DNA of 64,000 nt from Molossus alvarezi (taxonomy: Eukaryota; Chordata; Mammalia; Chiroptera; Molossidae), in NCBI GenBank assembly GCA_037176705.1, contig CM073899.1, forward strand, positions 6,200,001 to 6,264,000. The letters are read 5' to 3'. The notes beneath the pieces were generated by a model. That model saw only the letters and a program-made list of their open reading frames with translations. It had not been told where the DNA came from and ran no database searches. Every line of letters starts with the position of its first letter. Within the stretch, counting starts at the first letter, position 1. The translations under genes were made by a program, and so were the position numbers. Positions 16,521 through 25,309 of the stretch are shown in pieces.

Positions 16521-16923
16521 CTCTCTTGGGCTCTGGCTTCCCACTGTTCTTCTGAGCTACTGGACCACACAGGCCTCTGTGGAGCCCCAGGTCCCACTGC
16601 TGGTGGCGGGGGAGTGCTGCTGCCCTGTGGGGCTCAACTCCTTCTCAGCTTTTGCTGTAGTTTTTGGGGATGGGTCTCAGCTGCTGGTCTGTGCTTCTGT
16701 TGCCTGGGGATGGATGTCTGCTCCCCAGCCTCTGTTGCTGAGGGTATATCTGGACTCTGATTGGGCTGCTACTATGGAGGATGGTGCTGGGCTCTGGGCT
16801 GTCTGCGGCTTCCATGACCAGCACCTTGGGAGCTCCACTACTGTGCACCTGTCTGTGTTGACACAGTGTCCACTGGTCCGATGGTGCCAGGTGCACTGGT
16901 GGGCTCAGGTTGCTGGGCCCTAG
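16498..16923 (+). other. Antisense open frame in the L1 B 5'UTR (ORF0-like position)
   Basis: A 141-codon plus-strand frame, antisense to L1, containing MSAPQPLLLRVYLDSD and SSTTVHLSVLTQC. Similar peptides are readable in the 5'UTR of L1 C (55677-56312), the L1 at 63396 onward (minus strand) and the L1-like block in HAL1 copy 1. Primate L1s have an antisense ORF0 in a similar location, but I cannot establish homology. The region is GC-rich, and open frames on both strands may be compositional. Coding status unknown. Confidence 0.35.
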
Positions 16924-17189
16924 CCGCTCCCACTGCCTCCTCCCAGGGAAGACCCGGGATCTTCCAAAGTGGTGGGACCTCCCCTCCGCGCAGGGAGAAG
17001 TGCCCTGAAGGGCCGCTCACCGCGGTAGCTGGCTGCTCCGTCCACAGCACAGGGACCTTCTGCTCTGTGGCTCTGCACTGCTCGGGTTTGGTCATCCACC
17101 TTCATGTCCACTCACACTCTCTCACACACTCGCTCATTCTCTCTCACAGTCACTCTCCCTCCAGTCCCGCCTGTCGCCATCTTCCCAGC

Positions 17190-17200
17190 CAAATTATTTA
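17190..17200. repeat. Target-site duplication of the SS18L2 retrocopy (3' side)
   Basis: The sequence caaattattta here recurs exactly at 18012-18022. The pair flanks the retropseudogene and shows L1-type insertion. Confidence 0.85.
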
Positions 17201-18011
17201 TTTTTTCTGGAAAGACAAACTTTATTTTGAGGCTAACTGAAAAGAGCAGTCAGGGGTCCAGAACCTCAAACTGGTAGAAGGGGGAAGCAGTCACATGCTC
17301 AATGGGCGGGGTCTCAGCTGGGAGCCTCACCGGTTCCTGCTGATTGCCAAGCAGCTGCTCAGTTTCCTCTTCAGGTTGAAACTAAGAAAGTGGGTTTGAG
17401 GATGCTCACGATACCTTTGTTATCCAAACACACGTATTTCAGGAAGGAAAATACCTGGAGGCAACTTAACTGAGGGAATCTGCTGAATTATTAAAATAAA
17501 TATTTACACTGAAATACAGTTAAGTTAGTAGCTTTCTTCACATTTCCTTTTAAAGGAGCCAGAGATTTCCTTCCTGTTTTCGGCAGTTCAGTTGGTCAAG
17601 GTCCTGTCTCCATTTCACACGAAGTGGGTTACATTCAATGACTCCTCACCACAGCCAGGTGGAAGGTTATGCCATTACTTCTGAAGGACTGGCAGGGTTG
17701 GCATCTGCAATGGTACCAAATAAATGAGATTTCTATGTAACACATGCTGGTAGTGGATGCACTCATTCGCCTGGCCTTTGCTCTGATACTCCACGAAGCA
17801 GCGGGTTAGCTGGTCATTCTGCTCCAGGAGCCCTGGACTGTCTGTCTCCTGGTTGACTTGCACCTCGCCTCTGAGCCAGTCGGGTACAAATGCACTGACA
17901 CTCCGGGCAGCCAGGTGGGAACCCGGCCTCAGGCCCGGTGAACCCCAAACGCAGCCAGAGCAGAGTCAACCAGTGGCTCCAGCTACTCTGTGGACACTGC
18001 AGGGACCCAGA
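17201..18011 (-). pseudogene. SS18L2: Processed pseudogene of SS18L2
   Basis: An intronless minus-strand copy. The coding part runs about 17901-17668 and reads AFVPDWLRG, VNQET, LLEQNDQLTRCFVEYQSKG and NECIHYQHVLHRNLIYL, followed after a frameshift by ATIADANPASPSEV. This is the SS18 N-terminal homology domain of the 77-residue SS18L2 protein, a small paralogue of the BAF-complex subunit SS18. The start ATG is GTG, single-base deletions lie just after the start and after IYL, and the IQR region is altered. A 3'UTR with AATAAAG (near 17230) ends in a short A-run, and 11-bp TSDs flank the copy. Retroposed by L1 and non-functional. Confidence 0.9.
17224..17236 (-). promoter_or_regulatory. Polyadenylation signal of the SS18L2 retrocopy
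   Basis: On the minus strand AAAATAAAG lies about 20 bases before the A-run at 17201-17207. This is the spacing of a genuine AATAAA signal to its cleavage site, and it confirms that a polyadenylated mRNA was the template. Confidence 0.75.
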
Positions 18012-18022
18012 CAAATTATTTA
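18012..18022. repeat. Target-site duplication of the SS18L2 retrocopy (5' side)
   Basis: Second copy of caaattattta, directly upstream of the retrocopy's 5'UTR. Confidence 0.85.
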
Positions 18023-18622
18023 ATTTCCCAGGAACTACTGGTCTGACCCTCACCCCACATGGCACAGACAGATGTTCATCAGGGTGGCACTGTCAGCCTT
18101 TCCTGTTCCTCCCACTACCCCCTCCTCCTCTTTCATGAAATCTTTGCCTCATCCTCTTCTGCAAAGTGAACTCAGGAGCTAACTTTTCTGGTGTCAGTAT
18201 TTTCTCCTACCTAAATGTGAATTGATATCACTAGTATTCTCTTTCTCCAGACATGGAATAGGTTGTGTTCCAGCTAATTTGTTTTTCCTCTTTGTTGAGA
18301 TGCATGGTTATTCAAGGATGTGTGGAGAGGTTTAAAGTCAGGTGGTATTATTATCTCACAGAAAACCAGAAGTTGAACTTATACTTTATTGACTAATCAA
18401 CATGTACAGTTCTAACTATAGAAGTTCTGTCTGCTTCCTTTTTCACTATTGAGTGGTCACTTTTTCTACACATTTTCTATAAAATAAGAGTCTAATATGT
18501 ATATACGATAAAATATTATGGATAGTTTTCAGTTGTGATACCTCTCAATGAATATTTGATAATCTAGTTTAATTTTTATGAGGCAATTCATCATTATTTA
18601 AATATAACAACAAAAATAACCC
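18023..18622. other. Intergenic stretch without recognised features
   Basis: AT-rich, no repeat family recognised and no open frame worth calling. Confidence 0.5.
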
Positions 18623-18824
18623 ATTAAAGGCTTTATATGCATCTTTATATAAATTGGGTCAATTTCTTTAAGTCTCAAAATATGATACCCTAAACGTAAT
18701 GTGGTTCTTTGACAATCTTATAGTATTAAAGGCTTCATACATATCTTTGTACAATTTGGGTCAATTTCTTTGTCTCAAAATATGACACTCTAAAAGTAAT
18801 GTGGTTTTTTAATGTTCTAATAGT
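18623..18824. repeat. Tandem duplication of a unit of about 101 bp
   Basis: Unit 1 (18623-18724) and unit 2 (18725-18824) both begin attaaaggctt and share 'gggtcaatttctttg/aa', 'tctcaaaatatga' and 'gtaatgtggtt'. They differ at scattered positions and small indels, so the duplication is old. Confidence 0.88.
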
Positions 18825-18904
18825 CTCAGGATCCTTACTGGGGAGGTCTATCTAAATTCTCTGGAGTAAAGTTATAAAATACTTTTTATCTGATCTGTAC
18901 CCCT

Positions 18905-19028
18905 GGAGTAGAGGCTTTCAACTTTGCTGCATATTATCATCGCTGTGGAGTTTTGAAGAATCCCAGTGCTATTCCACCTCACAGACACATTACTAAATCA
19001 TAATCTGCAGAGGCAGAGTCCCAGATAT
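18905..19028 (+). mobile_element. MER5-like (hAT-Charlie) DNA transposon fragment
   Basis: The order 'aggctttcaactttgctgcatattatcatc', 'tggagttttgaagaatccc' and 'aatcataatctgcagaggcagagtccc' matches the non-autonomous MER5 family. It ends where the Tigger-like element begins. Confidence 0.65.
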
Positions 19029-19432
19029 CAGTAACCCCCAACTCCTATCCATGGTATTGCTTTCTCTAGTTTATGTTACCCTCAGTCAACCACAGTTCAT
19101 AAATATTTACTGGAAAATTTCAGGAATAAGTCATTCGTAAGTTTTAAATTGCATGCTGGTCTGAGTAGCATGATTAAATTTCATGCTGTACCATTGCATC
19201 TGACCCAAGACTTAAATCATCCCTTTGTCCAACATGTTCACACTGTATATGCTACCTGAACGTTTTTCATTGGGGGCATCTTAGTTATGAGATTTACTAT
19301 CATAGTCCTTGTATTCAACTAACCCTATTTTCTTACAAAGCACAAGAGTAGGATGCTGGCAATTCAGATATGCCCAAAAGAAGCCGTACGATGCTTCCTT
19401 TAAGTGAAAAGTTATGTATGTATAGGAAAAAC

Positions 19433-19483
<51 letters not shown>

Positions 19484-19559
19484 TTCAGTACTATTTACAA
19501 CTTCAAGTATCCATTAGGGGTATAAAAACGTATCCCCCATGGATAAGGGGAGGCTACTG
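19029..19559 (+). mobile_element. Tigger1-like (Tc1/mariner, pogo) DNA transposon, internally deleted
   Basis: It begins with a degraded terminal repeat (cagtaacccccaactcc) and ends with its inverse (ggataaggggaggctactg). Between them the 5' non-coding part is well preserved. The start of the transposase frame follows: 'aagagtaggatgctggcaat', 'tcagatatgcccaaaagaag', then 'ttcctttaagtgaaaag'. Nearly all the transposase is missing, and the gap is now bridged by a (TA)n tract. A non-autonomous fossil. Confidence 0.85.
19437..19481. repeat. (TA)n microsatellite
   Basis: About 22 TA units at the internal-deletion junction of the Tigger-like element. Confidence 0.95.
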
Positions 19560-19964
19560 TAGAAGTCACAAAGTAGAGTTCAAAATGATGTCTTTAAAAA
19601 TGCTATTGATTCACATATCTCTCCACGGATTTGCACGCATCCACATCTGGGAACCACTAGTGGTTTTTGAGACCACAGCTCAATGACTGTAGATACATGG
19701 GTCTAGAAAACTTTTTTTCATGCCATCCAAATATATACTCTTTTTGAGACTTTGGGTCAAAGCAAGATCTTTCATAGTATCAAATAATACTAAGGAAAAA
19801 AGTCTCCGGATATACATATGTTCCCACCAGGCACTGCTGCTTTGAGAAACTGAAGTAGTTCTAACCTGTGAGAAGAGGATGTAGTTAGGGACTGCCAAAG
19901 CCTCACTAAACGAGATTTAGAAAAGCGGTCCCTTCACCTTCAGTTGGAATTGCATTTCTATGAC

Positions 19965-20165
19965 TCCTACATCACTTGAAGACATGGTGCATCAGAATCA
20001 CCCGGGATATCTGTCAAGCATGCTTTCCTCGCCCACCTCCCAAGAGGATTAGATAAAGGAGGATTTTGGGTGAGCTCAGGATTTAGTGTTTGTAACAAAC
20101 CAACAGGTGATTCTGATGCACTCAAAAGCACACACGTTCTAGACCATGCGAAGGTGCATTCCCAA
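19965..20165 (+). mobile_element. MER5A-like (hAT-Charlie) fragment
   Basis: 'catggtgcatcagaatcaccc', 'aggatttagtgtttgtaacaaaccaacaggtgattctgatgcac' and 'gttctagacca' match the central and right parts of MER5A. Diverged fossil. Confidence 0.65.
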
Positions 20166-20349
20166 GGGTCGTGGTAGAAGGTGTCAGTGCTTCCGATCAC
20201 CTCAGAACCCACAGGCACAAGTAGAAAGACCCCAGGTTTCACTTTTATAACATTCACAAAATCTGTAAAGATTAGAGATAATATAATCTATAGTTGAAGG
20301 AAAGAAGTGCAAAGAAAGTCGTCATACTTTAGATGTTGTTTCCATCAAA

Positions 20350-20624
20350 TTTAAAAAAAATCTTCATCCAGGGATATTTTTCCATTGATTTTCAGATAGA
20401 GTGGGAAGGAGAGAGAGAGAGAGAGAGGGAAAGAGAAAGAGAAAAGAGCGAGAGAGAAATCAATGTGAGAGAGACACACTGATTGATTGCCTCCCACACG
20501 ACCCCAATCAGGGCCGGGGATCGAACCACAGCTGAGGTACGAGTGCCCTTGACCAGAATTGAACCTGTGGCTCTTTGGTCCATGGGACAACGCGCTCTAA
20601 CCGTTGAGCCAAACTGGCCAGGGC
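20350..20624 (-). mobile_element. Ves-type SINE (older copy)
   Basis: Minus-strand copy with GA-rich middle and head 'gagccaaactggccagggc'. TSD tgtttccat(c)aaa lies at 20337-20349 and 20625-20636. It retains 'atcaatgtgagagagacac' and a B-box-like 'gaattgaacctg'. Confidence 0.92.
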
Positions 20625-20636
20625 TGTTTCCATAAA

Positions 20637-21284
20637 ATCGTTAGGTCAGATGAACTACACCATCATATCTGTAAATCCATCTACAATGTTGTTTCCTGCA
20701 GATTTCCAGAGCAGCCTGGGAGAGCCACAACACAGCTTGTGAATCTGTTAATATGTTTTTATCCACATTCAGATGAGTCCTCATAATGATATTTACCAGC
20801 TTTGCAAATGTAACTCTCAGTTTAATACAGTCAGGATGATAGAGGGGATTTTCAAAAATTGTTATAGTTAAACTTTTCTTTTTCTTTGAGAAGTTACTAG
20901 TCAGTACATATGACCTCATTCGTCAGAATTTTTATATCATTTTATGTTTTAGAGTCTAAGGCAGTGATTCTTAATATCTTGGATCAAGGATCCCTTTGAG
21001 AATCTTATGAGAGACTTAGAACTCTTCTGCAGACAACTGAACATACTTCAACAAAATAAAAGTTTTTGTATATTTTTAGGGACTATTACTATGCCAAAGC
21101 TTCTTAGATGATTTAAGATGTGTGGTATCTATGCTAATTTATACTTTAATAGGAGTCTCTGTGTTTTCCAAGTACCTGCACAAAAATGAAATTCATGCCC
21201 TTTATAAACAAACCTTTAAAGGACTCCTATCTCTGGGGCAGCTGTAAATAATAAAAACTTTCTTATTGACTCTGATGCCTATGG
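20637..21284. other. Intergenic stretch, possible old repeat at about 20955-21060
   Basis: A segment starting 'ggcagtgattcttaatatcttgg' looks like the edge of an old DNA transposon, but I cannot assign a family. Nothing else is recognised. Confidence 0.4.
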
Positions 21285-21299
21285 TTCAAATAGAAGCTT

Positions 21300-21516
21300 T
21301 ACTGAAAGTATTACAGATGTCCTCCCTCTCTCCCCCCATTAACCCTCTCCTCCCTGCTCCTCTGCCGCCCCTCTCCCCCCACCTTTACCACACTATTGGT
21401 GGTGTCCATTGTTTACGTGTATATGCACAAAAATTCTTTGGTTCATCTCTTCCCACCCCCTCTTCTCTCTGAGGTTCGTCAATCTGTTCCCTGCGTCCAC
21501 ATCTCTGGATCTATCA
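21300..21516 (-). mobile_element. Short 5'-truncated L1/HAL1 3' end with TSD
   Basis: Polypyrimidine 3'UTR text ('attacagatgtcctccctct', 'attggtggtgtccattg', 'tgaggttcgtcaatctgttcc') matches the 3' ends of L1 and HAL1 copies here. TSD tcaaatagaagcttt is present at 21285-21299 and 21517-21531. There is almost no A-tail. Confidence 0.88.
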
Positions 21517-21654
21517 AATAGAAGCTTTTTAAAATGCCATTATGTAATAATTGAACAAGTATTTTAAACCTTGTAATGGAACTTAAATGATGGATTATTC
21601 TGTCATAAATTGAATAGAAATCAGGATATATGAACGAGTTGGCATGAGGGCAGA

Positions 21655-21830
21655 GAGACAGAATTCGGCTGGAAGGCCAGCTCCTGCATTAATCAGTTGT
21701 GCCTTCTGGCAAGTTGCCTTCCCTCTGCTTCTGTTTCCAAATCTATGAAATAAAGACAGTTCTCTGCACGGATGAAGATATTGAATGCAATGAAGCTGGT
21801 TTATTGATTGACACAAAATAGGCATTTTAG
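21655..21830 (+). mobile_element. MIR-like SINE fossil
   Basis: The order 'ggcaagttgccttccctctgcttctgtttccaaatctatgaaataaagac' resembles the MIR core ('...caagttac...ctcagtttcc...tctgtaaaatg'). Strongly diverged. Confidence 0.5.
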
Positions 21831-22419
21831 GATAGGTAATTAATAGCTGTGATTATTACTAATTTATAAAACAAGTTTATAGACATTTAACTTATATGGG
21901 AATTTTCAAAACATGAGATAGAACTTCTCATTTTACAAATGACAAAAGCAAATCTAAGGTTGATTAAAGGACTTGTCTAAGATGAAAAGTTTACGGCAAT
22001 ATTATTTTAACCTAGACTTCCTGCCTTCGACCTCATTGCACTTTTTAGCATTTGATACTTTTCTGCTGGTTTCAAAAATAAGTTTGAATACACCTTAGAT
22101 CCTCCTGTCAGAATTTTAGTGTGAAATGTGACTTTCTCAATATGAAAAACTCATGTCATGTAGTCGCACTGCTATTAACTACACTTTGATGTAATAAACA
22201 GAGATGTCTCTCAATTATTAGTGTCTGCAGCACAAATACTAATTAGATATTATAAAATATTTTTCCATTAATGATAAGCTAAGCTATTGGATATTTTTAA
22301 AGGTCAGATATAGAGAATGCTGGTAGATTATTTATTTATATATTTTTTCCCACCTACCACACAGTTTATAAAAACTTGATTCACGTGCATTTTGATAATA
22401 TCACAATCCTTTAAAAAGT
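21831..22419. other. AT-rich intergenic stretch, nothing recognised
   Basis: No repeat family or coding signal seen. Confidence 0.5.
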
Positions 22420-22430
22420 TATAACAAGAG

Positions 22431-22620
22431 CCTGGACGGTGTGGCTCAGTGGTTGAGCATTGACCCATGTACCAAGAGGTCCTGGTCAGGGTACAATCCC
22501 CAGTGGGGGGCATGCAGGAGGCGGCCAATCAATGTTCTCTCTCATTGATGTTTCTGTCTCTCCTTCTTCCTTCTTCTCTCTCTCTAAAATCAATAAAAAC
22601 AAAAATTTTTAAAAAACTTA
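22431..22620 (+). mobile_element. Ves SINE (older subtype)
   Basis: Plus-strand copy: head 'gcctggacggtgtggctcagtggttgagcattgaccc', then 'cagtggggggcatgcaggaggcggcc', CT-rich middle and A-tail. TSD tataacaagag at 22420-22430 and 22621-22631. It has the 'gggggcatgcaggaggc' body typical of classical Ves, unlike the 'gtgggtggcagccact' body of most copies here. Confidence 0.95.
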
Positions 22621-22631
22621 TATAACAAGAG

Positions 22632-23849
22632 TTGGTTTTAAATCTCTTGCAGGTCTTCAGATTTCTAGTACAGTATGCCATTAAAAAAAACCACATATCC
22701 ATCCCAGTTCATTCCTCAATAACATAACCCTCAAAAAATTGCTGGAAAAAAATGGATACTTTTCAGGAAAAATATGTGGCTGAAGGTTCAAGAGATTTGT
22801 TAAGATTTTTGGTTCCCAAATGAAGTCTTTAGTTTAACCAATAATCCCGTGTTTCTCAATCATCCAGCCTTTCCTTGGCTTGCTCAGCAACTCACCCAAA
22901 CACGTCAGGAGGCGGGCAGGTGCGCCTCAGATAACACCAACATGATAGCCTAGGAATGGTGGCAGGTCCCATCAGATCCTGTAACCCAGGAGTCTGCTTC
23001 CCGCATGGGCACTTTTATCAAGACTAAACTCCCACAGAAATATGCTCCCATATCAGGAAGGTTTTACCCACCCATTTGCTTCACTCTTGCCAGTAGAAAG
23101 TAGGCAACTCCATTTGGTAAAGGGATTTATTACAGAGAAACCCACCTCTCCATCAAGTGGTCACACACTGCCATATTTCTATTGAACCAAAGATACAAAA
23201 CTAAGAAATTTACCAGACTATCTCATTAGATGGAAAGAAAATGTTCAGTAATCCTGGGTATCTTCCTGAAGTCCCTTTTTGCTCATTGATTTTTAATAGA
23301 TAGGACTTAAATGCCAGAAGTCCTTTGACTTCCAACTTTGTTTCTATCTTCAATGTGGCTTCTTCATTTCAAAACCTATTTACAAACATTCCTATAATAA
23401 ACATGCTTCTATAACAATCCAAAAAAATCTGATTCTTTGTCCTAGCAGGCTAAGCTTTTAGGTTAAAGTATTAAAATATAATCAATCAATCAAATATATT
23501 TTTTAAAATTATTGTTTCCATCTACTTCTGTTATTTTCTTTTATATAATTAATGAGCCATCCCTGTGACAAAGTGTGTTTCTTCATAGTTTATTGTATAT
23601 ATAATGTTTTTTTACTATAATGTAGAATCATCACAAAAACCAATTAAGAGTAAAATCTTTAATGACAACAACAAATATAATCTTATCACTGTGATATGTT
23701 TTTCATCATATATTTTTACAGGTGGTTTATAAATATTAGCATATCAAAGATTCTAGTTCCCATTTAAAATGCACATAATTCTCATTAATAAATTCTTTAT
23801 ACTCTGATAATAATTACTGGTCTTACTAATATTGAGTAATGTTAATGTT
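22632..23849. other. Intergenic stretch, nothing recognised
   Basis: AT-rich; no SINE or LINE recognised and no plausible exon. Confidence 0.5.
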
Positions 23850-24073
23850 TATTTATTTATTTAATATTTTATCTTTATTGATCTTAGAGAGAGGAAGGGA
23901 GAGGGAGAGAGAGAGAGAAACATCCATGAAAGAGAACATCTATTGGCCGCCTCCTGCACGCCCCCTACTGGGAATTGAGCCTGCGACCGAGCATGTGCCC
24001 TGACTGGGAATCAAATGGGGACCTCTCAGTCTATGGGACGATGCTCAGTCCACTGAGCCACACTGGCTGGGCT
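23850..24073 (-). mobile_element. Ves SINE (older subtype)
   Basis: Minus-strand copy with poly(T)/TTTA start, GA-rich middle, 'ggccgcctcctgcacgccccctactggg' body and head 'gagccacactggctgggct'. Same subtype as the copy at 22431. Confidence 0.93.
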
Positions 24074-24300
24074 GCATTGCATTTCTTTTACTGATTCTAT
24101 TATACACAGTCTTTTTGGGGTTAAATTTTGTTTTGAGAAAGGCTGGATATATAATAAATGTTTGCATAGCCTTGCAAATAGGAGAATGTTGTAATGCCAG
24201 TTTTGCTACTGACATGATTCTTCATAATCCATATAATATATACTTTTTAATTTTCCTATAGACTTCAAGATATAGTCTGTGATTCAAAAGTGGGAATGAA

Positions 24301-24555
24301 GCCCTGGCCGGTTTGGCTCAGCGGTTAGAGCGTCCGCCTGCGGTCCGGAGAGACCCGGGTTCGGTTCCCGCTAAGGGCATGTACCTCGGTTGCAGTTTGT
24401 CCCCGGCCCTGGTTGATCGTGCGGGTGGCAGCCACTCGATGTGTCCCTTCATATCAATGTTTCTCTCTCTCTCTCTCTTCCTCTCTCTCCCTCCCACTCT
24501 ACCTGAACAAAAAATGGAAAAATGTCCTCGGGTGAGGATAAAAAAAAAAAAAAAA
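24301..24555 (+). mobile_element. Ves-type SINE, intact structure
   Basis: The best-preserved plus-strand copy. The tRNA-like head has an A-box-like 'tggctcagcggttagagc' and a B-box-like 'gggttcggttcccgc', with 'gtgcgggtggcagccactcg', a (CT)n middle, the hairpin tcctcgggtgagga and an A-tail of about 20. Perfect TSD aaaagtgggaatgaa at 24286-24300 and 24556-24570. Probably transcribed by RNA polymerase III when active. Confidence 0.98.
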
Positions 24556-24677
24556 AAAAGTGGGAATGAAAAGGGAGAGAAGAAATATTGACAAAAAAAT
24601 AATTGATTTATGTATTTTTTTATCTTTTGGTCAGTAGAAAATTTGACAAACTATCTTCTTATTTAAAAACCACTTTA

Positions 24678-25036
24678 TTATCTCTTATCCTTGAGACAAC
24701 ATGGAGGGACCTGGAAAGTATTATCCTAAGCGAAAGAAGCCAAGCAGAGAAAGATAAATATCACATGATCTCACTTATTTGTGGAATATAATGAACATAA
24801 CAGTCTGAGGAATGGGGTAGTCCCAGAGACGTAGAAGTGGGGTACAGACTGATGATCCCCAGAAGAGGGGGTGGGGAGGAGAGATAAACCACAGAACTTA
24901 TATGCATGTATGCATGAACAATGGACATGGACAACAAAGGTGGGGACAGGGTGGGGAGGGAGGAGGAGAGGGGAATCAGTGGGTGAAAAAGGGGAAACAT
25001 CTGTAACAAAAATAAATAAATAAATTAAAAAATATA
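24678..25036 (+). mobile_element. 5'-truncated L1 3' end
   Basis: Starts at 'atctcttatccttgagacaac' in the last codons of ORF2 ([20 protein letters not shown] ending MISLICGI). The 3'UTR follows, with an A-rich tail (aataaataaataaatt). Near-match TSD (aaccactttatt / aacactttatt) at about 24664-24677 and 25037-25049. Typical dead-on-arrival insertion of the same family as copies B and C. Confidence 0.93.
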
Positions 25037-25049
25037 AAAAACACTTTAT

Positions 25050-25300
25050 TGAGGTATATTTGAAGTACAAAAAGCTGTATATTTAAAATATACACCTCTA
25101 TGAGTTTGAAAATAAGTATACATTCATGAATCTATCACTACAATCTATGCCATAAACATATCCATCACTTCATAATATTTTCTTCTGCTCTCTTTACGTT
25201 GTTATGATGATGTAATGTAAGAACACTCAACATAGGAAAACATTTAAACATACAATAAATATTAAGTCCTTAAACCATAAAACTACTAAAAAAATAGATG
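25050..25300 (+). mobile_element. Ancient L1 3'UTR-like fragment
   Basis: 'gaggtatatttgaagtacaaaaagctgtatattt' and 'gaatctatcactacaatctatgccataaacatatccatcact' follow the pattern of old mammalian L1M 3' ends. Very diverged. Confidence 0.5.
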
Positions 25301-25309
25301 GAGAAAATA

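Larger units (their letters stand above)
15153..17186 (-). promoter_or_regulatory. L1 B 5'UTR / internal promoter region
   Basis: GC-rich leader of the full-length L1, about 2 kb. The first bases on the minus strand contain AAGATGGCGACAGG, matching the YY1 core (AAGATGG) that positions transcription in other mammalian L1s. It contains a tandem array and an antisense open frame (separate entries). Promoter function is inferred from L1 biology, not shown here. Confidence 0.75.

Noticed and set aside
24301..24375. tRNA gene (A- and B-box-like sequences)
   Set aside because: It is the tRNA-derived head of a SINE; the same sequence recurs in about 20 dispersed copies with A-tails and TSDs.
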